Positions 40,424 to 50,808 of a DNA stretch of 64,000 bases are shown here, piece after piece. Position 1 is the stretch's first letter. Every line of letters starts with the position of its first letter. The position numbers and the translations under genes were made by a program. The stretch covers positions 62,001-126,000 of the forward strand of contig NC_091279.1 of the NCBI RefSeq assembly GCF_042100115.1, read 5' to 3'. This DNA comes from Alternaria dauci. Its lineage: Eukaryota; Ascomycota; Dothideomycetes; Pleosporales; Pleosporaceae. The notes below the pieces were generated by a model that worked only from the letters and a program-made list of their open reading frames with translations, had not been told where the DNA came from and ran no database searches.

Positions 40424-41357
40424 ATGTCTGTCCATGCGCTGTGTGGGGTTGCACTTATCACAGGCGCCGCCGCAGGTTAGTTATGAACCCCAGCAAAACA
40501 CGACTAGATTATGCAGTTACCTAATGTATCCAAGGGATTGGGAGAGGCACTGCAATTGCATTTGTAGAAGCGGGCTGCAGACGCCTTTGTTTAGGCGATA
40601 TTAATGAAGAGGGGTTGGCGCAAACACGAGATCAGCTGCTCGGAATTGCCCCCGAAGCCGAAATGCTTACACTTCGTCTCGACGTCGGGGATGAGGAGTC
40701 TGTTTTGAAGTCCGTGAACAAGACGGTCGCCAAGTTTGGCCGACTCGACTACGCATGCAACGTAGCTGGTATCGAGCTGGGCAATATGCCCATTCAAGAC
40801 ATGAGACCGGAGGATTTCGACAGAATCGTGCAGGTAAATGCATACGGGGTCAGTAGAATCATTGTACTATGTTTCGAATGCCCCAAACCTGCTAATTCTT
40901 TATTTTCACACAGACCTTTCTCTGCCATCGCGCCCAGATCCGGCAGATGCTTAAGCAAGACCCGAACTCCGGAGGCATTCGGGGAAGCATTGTATCTGTT
41001 TCATCTCTTGCTGGCTTGAACGCTTCGCCTGGGCTCTCGGCGTACTGCAGTACGAAGCATGCCATTATCGCCATGGTTAAAACGGACGCGTTAGACTATG
41101 GGCCACACGGTATCCGTGTCAATGCAATATGCCCCGGTCCGACTGAGACAGAAGCCTTCTCAGTCTTAGTGAATGATCACCAGAAAGCCACCATGAGCCA
41201 AGCCATTCCCATGCGAAGGGTGGGTACTTCCAAAGATATGGGTCATGCAATTGTATTTCTCTCTTCCCATTGCGCTTCATACATTCATGGAGTAGCATTG
41301 AATGTCGATGGTGGCTCTTTTATTCGAAAACTTTACTTTAACAAGGACACGTGGTAG
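40424..41357 (+). CDS. Short-chain dehydrogenase/reductase (SDR1)
   Basis: Predicted 269-aa classical SDR, an NAD(P)(H)-dependent alcohol/ketone oxidoreductase. Exons are 40,424-40,475, 40,535-40,848 and 40,914-41,357. The 59- and 65-bp introns have GTTAGT/CAAG and GTCAGT/ACAG ends. Splicing restores the cofactor motif TGAAAGIG (residues 13-20), which the genome splits within the last Gly-rich part. Other visible motifs are NVAG (93-96), catalytic Ser153 in VSVSS, and YCSTK (Y166, K170), followed by CPGPTET. All catalytic residues are present, so it should be active; the length is typical. It shares both intron positions and phases with SDR2. In a terpenoid cluster it would oxidise a P450-installed alcohol or reduce a ketone (inference). 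Confidence 0.92.
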
Positions 41358-41817
41358 TGAATGTTTGCTACGCCGGGAGAAGTGCTGCGGAAAAGACTTG
41401 CAAAGAGCGGGAATGATCATGTAATACCAGCTTACTGTCACGTGTCTGCTCGTCTATTTCGCAAAGATATTAAGCATAATATCTGCGCATTTTGTACAAT
41501 ACAGTAGTATCCTGTTCTTGCTTCGGTTAATCAAATTAGGTGACTCTGCTTCTTAATCATTGGATTGCGATGATTCAACGCCGGCTTTGGTTCGTCACGA
41601 GAATGAGAAGCCAAATACAGCACTCTACTAGGCAGAGTCGCTCGTGGACCCATCAGTGCAACTCATGAGAAATGATAGAACCCGCAATTAATGGTTTTTA
41701 TTAGGCTGTTGACATTTGACCATGTAGGACGAGCTACTTCGACCGCTTAGTCATGAAAACTCCGACGACAGACGTTGACAGAGATGCCCCGTCAAGACCC
41801 CACCATTCAAATTTCGG
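41358..41817. other. Intergenic region between convergent SDR1 and P450-1
   Basis: 460 bp of normal composition between two 3' ends. No gene, repeat or RNA seen. Confidence 0.6.
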
Positions 41818-43492
41818 TTATAGTTTATTCTTCTTCCAATTACCATCGGCTTCAAGCCGCTGGTTCGATGACAGTTCCCATTCCTTCCTGATAAGAGCAG
41901 TTCTATTGTTGGACCTAGGTAAAATCTCGCACGCAAAAGCAAGTGGGTGGCCTGCTGCGGAATCAGCTATCGCATCACGATCGACTGGTATTTCTTGACC
42001 GTTGGCTGTAGTGGCAGGGCGAATGTCAAATGCCCATAAGATCCTGGCCATGGCAATCAACAGATTGTTGGTCGCAACGTGTATGCCAGGGCACATTCTT
42101 CTTCCCGAGCCAAAACCGTAACCACCGCGCTCTCTTGGCGTGGCAGCGAACTGAGAGGCAAAAATAGATGTATCCTGGACCTGGCGCTCGGGTATAAAGT
42201 CTCGTGGGTTGGGGAAATCCTGCTCCTGGTGATTGGCGGCCCAAACGCCGAGGATGACTGTACTGCCTTTCGGGATGCGGAAGCCGCGATAGTAGTCTTC
42301 TCGTGACGTTGCGTGCGGAACCGCTCCGTTAAGCCCTACAGGAAGCCATCGGAGGGTTTCTTTGGCCACTGCGTTGAGGTAGGGGAGCCCTGCAAGATGC
42401 CCCTGTGAAGGTAGAGTATCTGGCCCCACAACGGCATCAAGCTCCTGTTGTGCTTTCTTCTGTGCTTCGGGAAAAAGCAGCATTGCCTTGAAAAATGTCT
42501 GCAATGTGTAAATCGAAGTATCGGCACCGGCTTCAAAAGACACCCCAGCAATGTAGGCAGCCGCGTGGTTTGTGAGGAGCTCACCATCCGCGGTTCCTCT
42601 CCATTTCTCCTGAGAAGCGGCAATTTCGCGAGCGAAGCAGGTTGGAGAACCGTTTATTGCCTTGTTGTAATATTTGTAGAATACGGCACGTTCGCTTTCA
42701 TAGGCTTGAACTGCCTCCCGTGCGAGAGTGTTCCACTGACGGGGAATGATGTCAAGTATAGGCCTCACTGCAGGAAACATGTCCAGAAGCTGAGATTTTC
42801 CAACAAGACGTACAAACCCGTGAGAGTTTCCCATTAGCTCTTTGGTCTCTTGACTTTCTGTCTCTGGGAGGCGAAAGCCATAGGTAATGCTTGCAGAAAT
42901 GCTCCCTATGGTTCTGCTGATGTGTTCAATGAAGCTGCTTGGCTTTTCCAGCAAATCAACGCAGAGCTTTAATGTCTCGAGTTCTTGGTATGGTATGTAC
43001 TTTTGTACAGTGTTCGTATTGAGAGCGGCGTGGTAAAGCTTTCGCTCTAGACGCAGCACGTCATCGTAACCCCGCATTACTGTACGGGAATTTTCGAAAA
43101 GATGTCGAACGTAAGTATTAGGACGGTCGGCATAGTTGGCGCCCTTGACATCAAGCAAGTCATGCATGACAGTTCCATCTGCAAGGACAATAACAGTCTT
43201 CTGCCCGAGGATCAGAGAGTAGATGGGGCCATCTGATCACTTGTTAATCACCGTCGACCTCGTTCTAGATAGATTGACTCGACTTACATTCTTTGGCCCA
43301 TAGTTGATACTGCTCATGAGACTTTTTCTTTGGCATCTGATGCAGGTTACCAAGAAGCGGCAAGGTCGGTGGACCTGGTGGTAAGTCGCTTGCCCGGCTT
43401 CCTATACGAAATACCCATACCAGGATAAGTGCGCTGGCTACAAATGAAATTGCAAAAAGGCTGGCACTGAACTGCATAGCTGCTAGCTGCAA
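41818..43492 (-). CDS. Cytochrome P450 monooxygenase (P450-1)
   Basis: Predicted 539-aa membrane-anchored class II P450. Exon 1 is 43,288-43,492 and exon 2 is 41,818-43,232; the 55-bp intron (GTAAGT...ATCAG) joins WAKE to YGPIYSL. In order: an N-terminal hydrophobic anchor (about residues 7-28), the proline hinge DLPPGPPTLPLLGN (36-49), I-helix AGADT (303-307), ETLR of the K helix (360-363), the PER motif (FIPER), and the haem loop FGSGRRMCPG (442-451, Cys449 as thiolate ligand). All canonical residues are present. It resembles fungal P450s of the ordA/CYP64-like group in hinge and haem loop, but I do not assign a family. It shares a divergent promoter with SDR2 that holds a TCGGCCCGA site. 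Probable role: scaffold hydroxylation. Confidence 0.93.
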
Positions 43493-43932
43493 GAATTATA
43501 TACAGGCTGTTGTAACGGGTTCAGGTCTCTATATAGTATGAAGCATTCCTTCAATTCCAGCATCTGTGCGGATGTTGACGGAAACCTACACCCTCTTCCC
43601 CGGCTCGGTTTCGCAGCGTAGACTCATCCATTTTCAACCACCCATTCCCTGCAAGCCTTGTTGAAAGTGTTTGCGCTATCGAACAAGGCCTTGTCTAGTA
43701 GCGTTGTTCTCTTGCAAGAAAGACGCATTGTAAAGCCGAGTCGGGGCGGGGGGGTGTATCCCACCATTGAAAGTCCGAGCGACCGTCGGCCCGAGAGAAA
43801 AACCACTCCAATCATGCACAGAACTCTGGAGATTTACCGAAACGAATCAAGAAAATCAAGAATAAACGTCTTGGTTCTCACACTGACATCTTCAATTCGG
43901 AGCACTGGAAGAATAAGCTACGACATTGCAGT
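43493..43932. promoter_or_regulatory. Divergent promoter of P450-1 and SDR2
   Basis: Carries TCGGCCCGAGAG at 43,786-43,797, matching 12 of 12 bases of the site at 40,243 in the dioxygenase/SDR1 promoter, about 136 bp upstream of the SDR2 start. CTATATAG at 43,529-43,536 lies 37-44 bp from the P450-1 ATG and could be its TATA box. The remaining open frames here are chance. Confidence 0.55.
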
Positions 43933-44813
43933 ATGGCCAGAAAATACTCAGGAGTAGCATTTCTCACTAACGCCGACCAAGGTAAAAGTCAAATCGATAT
44001 TATAGCCTTACCGGAGCTGACAGGAAAATGTTAGATATTGGGCGTACAATTGGCGAAACACTCATCGAGTCAGGCTGCAGACGAATCATTCTAAGTGGGA
44101 AGTCGTTGTTTGCCTTACATTCTACGCGAGAACACCTGCTCAATCAATACCCAGAAGTCGACGTCCGAATATGCAAGTGTACGGCAGATACATTTCCCAG
44201 TGTAGAAAAAGCTATTCTGGACGCCGCAGCATTCTATGGAACTTTCAATTATGTGATCAATTGTCAATCTCTATCCCGAGCTAGCGCAAGACCTACAGCC
44301 GAGACAACATTGAACGACTTCCAAGAATTTCTGGACATTTCTTCCCGAGAGGTATTACAGTTTCCAGCTTTTTCTAGAGAGAAGGATATCTCACTAACCA
44401 TGCCACAGCTATGGATGTTTTGTAAAGCCCAAATATCGTATTTCACGTCCGACCCTACCTGCCGAGCATCTATCGTAAACATAATCCCATATGGAAACAT
44501 CGGAACTCATGCTGGTCATCCCTTTCAGGCAATAAGCTCGTATAGTGCTGTGGGCATGACGAAGTCGGTAGCCCAAGACTTACTGTTTTCGCACAGAATT
44601 CGTTTGAACGCGGTATGTCCAGGGCTCACCAACAGTGCAGTCGACATGGCTCTACCAAGCGCCGAGAAATTAAAAAGGGGTGATGGAATGGGTCGACTCA
44701 TCGATGTTCATGAAGTGGCAAACGTTGCAGTGTTCATGGTTGGGGAGAATGCATCGGCAATACATGGTGTGGTCTTACCAGTGGATGCAGGAAGATGCCT
44801 AGTGCACAACTGA
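43933..44813 (+). CDS. SDR-fold protein with lost catalytic motifs (SDR2)
   Basis: Exons 43,933-43,981, 44,035-44,351 and 44,409-44,813 give a 256-aa SDR-fold protein. Intron 1 (53 bp, GTAAAA...TTAG) and intron 2 (57 bp, GTATTA...CTAACCATGCCACAG) fall at the same alignment positions and phases as in SDR1. Intron 2 is a multiple of three without stops, so it can be misread as coding. The hallmark residues are gone: the cofactor motif reads TNADQDIG instead of TGAAAGIG, NxAG reads NCQS, the catalytic Ser position is Pro (VNIIPYG), and five residues after the Tyr, including the catalytic Lys, are missing (SSYSAVGMTK). The frame is otherwise intact and the tail HGVVLPVDAG is SDR-like. It is either a pseudoenzyme with a non-catalytic role or a gene early in decay. 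Confidence 0.85.
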
Positions 44814-45015
44814 AAGGCTGTAACAGCATATACTATGAGCCGACAAATAGTTAGCAAAGCAGATGCCCAATTTGGGAGCATTACCGAGGCAGCAATGAGA
44901 GCAATCTAATGACCCAACGTTGCAGACCTCACAGGAATCACATATCGAACGTTTAGGTCACACATTAGTTGAAAAAGATGTGTAAATATAAAAACCCGGA
45001 CGATCTTTCGATACG

Positions 45016-47276
45016 CTAATTCTCTATATCTCCAGACAAGGACGGTAGATTCAGCCAATCTGCCATAGCGACTGGGTTGTCAAGTCCAGAGAACATAGCG
45101 AGGAGATCCGGATCTGCGAAATCACCCATAGATGACTCACACCCCTGAGAAACGTATGCGTTTATCGTGACTGGTGAATGAAGCTGCATACACTCCAATT
45201 TCGAAGCAAACACAAGTCCCTTTTGCTCGAAAACCCAAGAAAATAGCCGGAGCATCTCTCTAATTTGCGGCCATCTGTGTTCGACTTGTGTAAGATATGA
45301 GATGCTATTAACCACTGCTTCCTCGCAGATAACCTTCTCAGGGATAGAGAGGTTTATGGCACTTAGCAACTCGACAGAGAAAGCAATGTTCATAGCGACC
45401 GCAAAGGACCTATAGAGATTGAGACGTCAGCCAATATTACGCATATGTATTCGAGATAATTTACATTGCAAGCGGCATATACTCGCATAATCTGTGCAAC
45501 ACAACTCTTCTAACCGACAGGTCGAAATCAAGAATTGCATTGCTAAAGTGGGAACGTGTTCCACCATCGTCATCACCAGCAAGAGTTGTATTCTTCCAAA
45601 GAGCGCGTCGAATTTGGCACTCGAATGTCGCATACCATGTAAGGGGAATTAACGTCCATAACCCTTCGGTAGACCAGCATGTAACGGATTGCGGCCACAA
45701 GAGTGTTGGAAAAGTACGTCGCCAGGCCAGCATCGATTCCAATGCTTGTCTAATCTGGGCTTGATTCACCTCGGAAGGGTTCCTCGAGAGAATCGACAAG
45801 TAGAATCCTTTGATTTTCAAAGCGAGGTCGAACATCTGGAGTGCAAAGTGGGCATGGCGGGGATTGGTATCAGGTAAGATGCCTCTAAGGCCTGGGGGGA
45901 TAAGTGTCAGATCCTCGGACAAGTCATCTTCGGTCAGGTCAGGTATGTCGTAGTGCAGTGGAATTTGCGAGCTGTTCACTTGACCCAGGGTACAAAGTGT
46001 TGCGTCTCGGACCTTGACAGTTAGTGGCACTTTATGCACCGTGGTCCGCTTCGCTACGTACCAATAGTACGCACCAAATCCGCTTCAAGAGCTTGTAGGT
46101 TCGAGGTTCGAGGTCTCTCTGGAGATTTCTAGGAGCTATGTCAATATCGCAACTCCTTCACTCAGGACAGGAAAATTGACTTATACCTTTGGTGCATTCC
46201 CATATTCGTAGCAATGCGAAGCGCATTCGAAAACCAGTAGCGGTAGTCTTTGTTGCTACGAGGCGAGGTGTAAGAGAAACCAAGGAGTAGACATCCCTGT
46301 AGCAGGTCTAGTTGGTTTTTCTCACAATCAAAGTTGTATAGCAGTAAAGCACGATCATAGAATGCTTCTCGGGCTTCTTGGTGCGTTGAATAGCCAGCAC
46401 GATGGATCAAGTGGTCGTTAACAAACGAAGCGGCGTATGACAGAAGCGCCTGCATCACGAACGAAGAATGCTGTTCTCGATGATATCGCATTAAGAAGTC
46501 GTAGCGGTCTAGGATGGGTGCGTATGGAAAGGCATAAACGAAGTATGCACGAAGGAACTCGACACTATCATTCATATGTCAGCATAGCAGATATTTTAGT
46601 GGTAGAACAGGCCCTTTACCAGATGCTGTGCGGAGGCATAGTGAAAGCACTCTTGCTCCACAAGTATCTAGTATCGTCGTCAGCGAGATCTGACATCTCG
46701 TAATCCAGTCGCGTGAGTGGAGTTTCCGCGGCGTTGTTAGGTACACGATAATCTACGTGCACAACGGGATTGACCTCGTCCTGACCTGAGACGACTTGGC
46801 CTAGAATACTGGCAAAACCTAGGCAATTTTGATACTCAATGGCGATCAAGCCTTCTCTCGTAGTCGACGTGACAAGTTTGCCCTGGCGAGGCGTTGGAGC
46901 GAGTACGCATGCCTCTTGTAGTACGTTCTCGTCAGGATCTACGATCCCGTCTACATTCTCTTGTTGTATGGCAGCTGTGCCCTCGGATAGGACATCTTCC
47001 GGTAATTGAGGATAGCTCAGTGACGCTGTGTTCCGCTGGGTGTTCGGTTGGCGCTGGGTCCGGCGAAAAATTCTGCAATGGCCATATTAGCACAGCGAGA
47101 TCTTTTTGCGATTGTGATTATTGATTTCTGCTCTCTACTTACTTCCGCTTTACTCGGGGGGGTACAGCACAATCACTAGCTCTACCACTCTCGGCACAAC
47201 GGGAACAGGGTACATTCTGGAACACATCGCAGCGCATCTTCCGCTCGCGACATAGCGAACATGCTGCGCTTCTCAT
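45016..47276 (-). CDS. Zn2Cys6 transcription factor with fungal-specific middle domain (TF1)
   Basis: Six exons: 47,143-47,276, 46,620-47,072, 46,187-46,564, 46,062-46,128, 45,465-46,012 and 45,016-45,409, total 1,974 nt, 657 aa. The start is the only in-frame ATG before the zinc cluster (the frame upstream begins with GTG). The cluster is CX2CX6CX7CX2CX8C at residues 6-36, followed by basic PRVKRK. The middle domain (Fungal_trans type) shows YFVYAFPYAPILDRYDFL, then KRIWCVLLVRD, then IPDLTEDDL, as in cutinase-type regulators. The 49-bp intron at 46,013-46,061 (GTACGT...CTAAC...CAAG) is essential; without it the gene looks frameshifted. It lies between the pathway genes and TF2 and is a candidate pathway-specific or accessory activator. 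Confidence 0.85.
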
Positions 47277-47559
47277 GTTCTTCAGCTGTGGGCTTCGATT
47301 TGGTTTGTCCGTAGGGATAGAATTTCCTGAGCAGAGGGGGAATGCAAATGGAACAACACTAAAATTGAGAGCAGTAGTGTGACAGAAACTGCCGACGTCC
47401 ACCTTATACCAAGCAGCATACCCCGTAAGGCTAGGGTATAGTACTGGGGCAACAGACTGTCCAATCACGGGTTGCAGGTATAAGTGGCCATCTTATCAAC
47501 GAAAATGACTATTCGAAAGTTGTATCTAACATACGCAACGCCATACAATTACCCAGGTA

Positions 47560-47701
47560 ACCTCCCTCCCTGTGCGGCGAACAACCCAGTGGGCCGAGAC
47601 CAGCCAATGAAAACGCACGGATAACCGACATCCCAACCTGACGCATTGTCTCATTGGACAGCTTCGGCCCACCGGGTTAATCTCCGCACAGGGAGGGAGG
47701 T
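47560..47701. mobile_element. MITE, foldback family 1, copy 1
   Basis: 142 bp flanked by TA (47,558-47,559 and 47,702-47,703). The outermost 18 bp are a perfect inverted repeat (ACCTCCCTCCCTGTGCGG and its complement), extending imperfectly to about 50 bp on each side, so the whole element can fold back. It has no coding capacity. Same length and architecture as 51,586-51,727. The TA duplication points to a Tc1-mariner-type transposase. It lies 284 bp upstream of the TF1 start. Confidence 0.8.
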
Positions 47702-48314
47702 TAAGTTATATAACTAGAGAAAGGCGCAGAATTAGTTCACCTAGTGAGCGGGCCTAAGGACTAGATAAGGTCGGAGTTGCGTTGTTTGATCCCTCGTAGA
47801 GCTACCAGATCTCAGCATGCTAGGTAGTCTACGGGGATAGACACGGAATATCGCGGATAGTAATTAGGCTCTCACGTAAGCTGACGTTTAGGAAACGTCA
47901 CACAGAGTTCTTTCTAGAGGATCTACCTTTGCGAATGCGGGTTCGGCCCGAACGCGGGTTCGGCCGGAACGCTGGAACCAGAATAAGCCAATGCAGCCTA
48001 GGCAACATCTGTGCATGATTACGCGTTCATGCACGATTCGTCCTATGGATTGTAAATAATTAGAAACATTCTGACAACCCCGCATGGGTCTCTATGTCAT
48101 TATCCGGTAGACGAATATTTGGGGGTAAATGTTTCGAAGATCCGACGGACAATTTATCTTCAGTAATGCAGGGCACCAATAAAACTACATGGCTTGTGGT
48201 CCATCTACCTACTTAGAAGGATCGCGTTAAAGATTACCCGATACTTGCAGGAGCATTGCAGCTCAATGAAGCGTCTCGTCGCAGATCGAGCGCCTCCGTG
48301 ATCCTTATCGTTGA

Positions 48315-48322
48315 TGACGTCA
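48315..48322. promoter_or_regulatory. CRE-type palindrome upstream of TF2
   Basis: Perfect TGACGTCA, the consensus of CREB/ATF-type bZIP proteins, 4 bp before the first TF2 ATG and 175 bp before the second. An 8-bp match can be chance. Confidence 0.45.
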
Positions 48323-48326
48323 TACG

Positions 48327-49862
48327 ATGACCTTTATTATACCTTGTTTGGAATGCCACAATCAGTACAGCACATACTCTCTCCCGATTTTTGAAATCTA
48401 CGACATCCGCCCTCAACTATACGACACACCTCAAGGCTACCACTCTAAATATTTACGTCCCGATACTTCAGACGAAGACACCAACTCGCTGGTCCCGATG
48501 CTGCAGCATGAGTCCGAGAAGAATAGTCGACTTCGAACATCCTGTGACTTGTGTATTCAGTCCAAAGCTAGATGCAGCAAAGACAAGCCATCTTGTCGCC
48601 GTTGCGCTAGAAGGGGCCATCAATGTGTTTACGGCGTCGCTCGTCGTGCGGGCCGACCAAGGAAATGCTCTCAGGCAAGCAATAGAGGCCCAGGAGTAGA
48701 CGATCAACATAAAAAACCCGAGCCGCCGGGCCCTCTTGATTGGACAATGTCAACACCGGCTTGTCTATGTCAACAATATTTAAGCAGCTTCCGGGGGTTA
48801 GATGAGAGCGACACCAACCTTGTCCTCGCAGATACAGTAACCATAGCCCAAACTGAAGAAGTCATACCGTCACCGAAGCTGGACTCTGGTGTTCAGAGAG
48901 AAAGGTTCTTTGAACCGGCGTTACTGCGCAGCAACACTCTCACTCCGATCGACAGTACGATCGACAGGAGCTTCGACTATCTTTCTGATACGTTTCAAGA
49001 AGGAATTGAAGAGTTCATGGCTGGCTACTACGCTTCCACGCCAGATGGGGGAACTGGGCACGGCTCATCGATGGAGATGGTTACAACCCCGACCAACACA
49101 CCACCTTTACAGACAGATTCTGCGTCCCTAAGATCCAATATGGGTCAAGAGAACGACGAGCAGCACCCAGCTGGGAGGCCAAATGAAACGACTCTGTTCT
49201 TCTCTGACATAGAGAGAGCGTTCCCCGAAAGACTCAAATCTCTACAACTAGACAGCATAGTCGGTTTCATCATTAGTAACGGCCAGAGCGATTCAGAAGT
49301 TGCCGTATGTCCGGCCAATCGTCTTCACAACAGTTGTCTCTGTTTCCATTCCGCAGCTATAAATAAGCTCCTGATTCTCGTCTCCCATCCAGCGTTGAAT
49401 CCACGAAGCAGTCGTCTCTCATTAGATATTGTGCTCCTCTTTGAGAGCTTCATTTACGAAATCCACGAAAGTTTTCTAGAGTGTCGAGTTTGTCGCATGA
49501 AGTCCTCACATTCTCGGGCGTTTCTATTTGTATTCACAGATTGGATTACAGAGATATTAAGAAATATTGTCCAGGGTTTCCCTTCTAGAGAAGAAGTTCG
49601 AGACGTGTCTTCTGTTGGGCTTGGTAGTGTGGAAGATAGCTCTATAATTCGTATCGGACGGCTAGACCTGGACGGCCACCTCCAAGAATTATGCATACGA
49701 AGCTTGATTAAGCTCCGACTAAGTAGGCTACTTTTGATTATCGACAAGATAACCAAACACGATGATGAAAGGAGAGGAGCAGTATTTCAGCAACCTATAC
49801 GTATCATGATGCAAGGAATCCATCACAGGATAGAGTCAGTCCTAGGCATGGTGGAGCTATAA
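48327..49862 (+). CDS. AflR-like Zn2Cys6 transcription factor (TF2)
   Basis: A single open frame of 511 codons. The zinc cluster is CX2CX6CX6CX2CX6C at residues 73-100 (SCDLCIQSKARCSKDKPSC...), followed by RRAGRPRK, as in aflatoxin-cluster AflR proteins. The C-terminal half has the AflR-type pattern CLCFHSAAINKLLILVSH, LDIVLLFESFIYEIHE and an IGRLDLDG strand, then a terminal helix. Because AflR-type clusters normally lie close to the N terminus, and a CRE ends only 4 bp before the first ATG, translation may start at the second ATG (48,498; 454 aa). I give the longest frame. Introns within it cannot be excluded but none is needed. Probable pathway-specific regulator of the cluster. Confidence 0.87.
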   Translation: MTFIIPCLECHNQYSTYSLPIFEIYDIRPQLYDTPQGYHSKYLRPDTSDEDTNSLVPMLQHESEKNSRLRTSCDLCIQSKARCSKDKPSCRRCARRGHQCVYGVARRAGRPRKCSQASNRGPGVDDQHKKPEPPGPLDWTMSTPACLCQQYLSSFRGLDESDTNLVLADTVTIAQTEEVIPSPKLDSGVQRERFFEPALLRSNTLTPIDSTIDRSFDYLSDTFQEGIEEFMAGYYASTPDGGTGHGSSMEMVTTPTNTPPLQTDSASLRSNMGQENDEQHPAGRPNETTLFFSDIERAFPERLKSLQLDSIVGFIISNGQSDSEVAVCPANRLHNSCLCFHSAAINKLLILVSHPALNPRSSRLSLDIVLLFESFIYEIHESFLECRVCRMKSSHSRAFLFVFTDWITEILRNIVQGFPSREEVRDVSSVGLGSVEDSSIIRIGRLDLDGHLQELCIRSLIKLRLSRLLLIIDKITKHDDERRGAVFQQPIRIMMQGIHHRIESVLGMVEL

Positions 49863-50720
49863 ATAGGGCTTCCTTAGTATGCGATAAGCAGTTAACATAC
49901 TGATATTATAACAAACAGAATAAGATTACTATCAAGGTTGACAGTGCGTCTCCAGTATTAGAGAGATGGAGATTCGACATTTCTACCATGTAATGCCGGC
50001 CAAAGTGTAGCCAACGCTATTGATCACAGGCTTCTAAAGCCACTCGTTATTAAGAATATATCTACAGTGTTTGTTCAACAATACTGCTTTCTCCACTGTC
50101 ATATCTAAAAAGATAAGAATGTTAGTCTAAGTTTCACAGAAAATGCATATTGAGTTTTAAGCCACGAACATTATGGCCTGCCTCGAATATATTCTCTCTA
50201 GGCTTGGGGCAGTTAGAACACTATCAAAGACGGTAACAGACTAATTGGGCTGTGGTAGCTCGTGCTAATCAGTAAGGGAAGCAGAATATAATGATTGTAG
50301 AAGGCCCTTGTGCGCATTGATTATAGATCTCTCTGAGCCTATTTACTACCTAGCTTCTTAACACGTGTTAGCTGGCGATAGCTCAGTAATAAATGCAGCT
50401 AGATACAACAGAGATTCACTATTAGAAAATACTATCCAGACACGAGGAAATTTACAGTCGACTTCAAGTTGATCGAAGTAGGCACCTTGTCTACTCGTAG
50501 AGTAGTTGTTTTCTTTTAGCAACTATGCGAAACCGTTTCTTATAGTGTTGGATTCATCAGGCCCAGCCAAGGCCCGAACGCTCTATACTCCTCATCCTTT
50601 TCATATCTATATAGCAAAAGTAGTTTACAAGTTAATCGAAATCGTACCCTGACTCGAAATATAGCAGAGTACCTTGGGCACTCATAAAGATCCATGAATG
50701 TAGAATTACTAGATGATGTG
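49863..50720. other. Mildly AT-rich intergenic DNA, no gene
   Basis: Between TF2 and the regulator-like relic. Stops in all frames and moderately AT-rich, but CpA and TpG are present, so it is not saturated by RIP. Possibly decayed gene or repeat sequence. Confidence 0.5.
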
Positions 50721-50808
50721 CCATGCGCCTTCTTTTGTACAAGAGCGCATCGTCTAATTGATATGCTACAGAATCACAAGCCCACCAGTAGAGTTACCCT
50801 GGGTACTT

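Larger units (their letters stand above)
47277..48326. promoter_or_regulatory. Divergent regulatory region between TF1 and TF2
   Basis: 1,050 bp between two head-to-head regulators. It holds a MITE (47,560-47,701), the palindrome TTCGGCCCGAA (47,942-47,952) and a near copy TTCGGCCGGAA (47,959-47,969), related to the sites in the two pathway promoters, and a perfect CRE, TGACGTCA, at 48,315-48,322. This suggests auto- or cross-regulation plus a bZIP (CREB/ATF-type) input; both are inferences from motif resemblance. Confidence 0.5.

Noticed and set aside
46013..46128. Apparent frameshift making TF1 a pseudogene
   Set aside because: A 49-bp intron with donor, CTAAC branch point and acceptor restores the conserved middle-domain sequence in frame.
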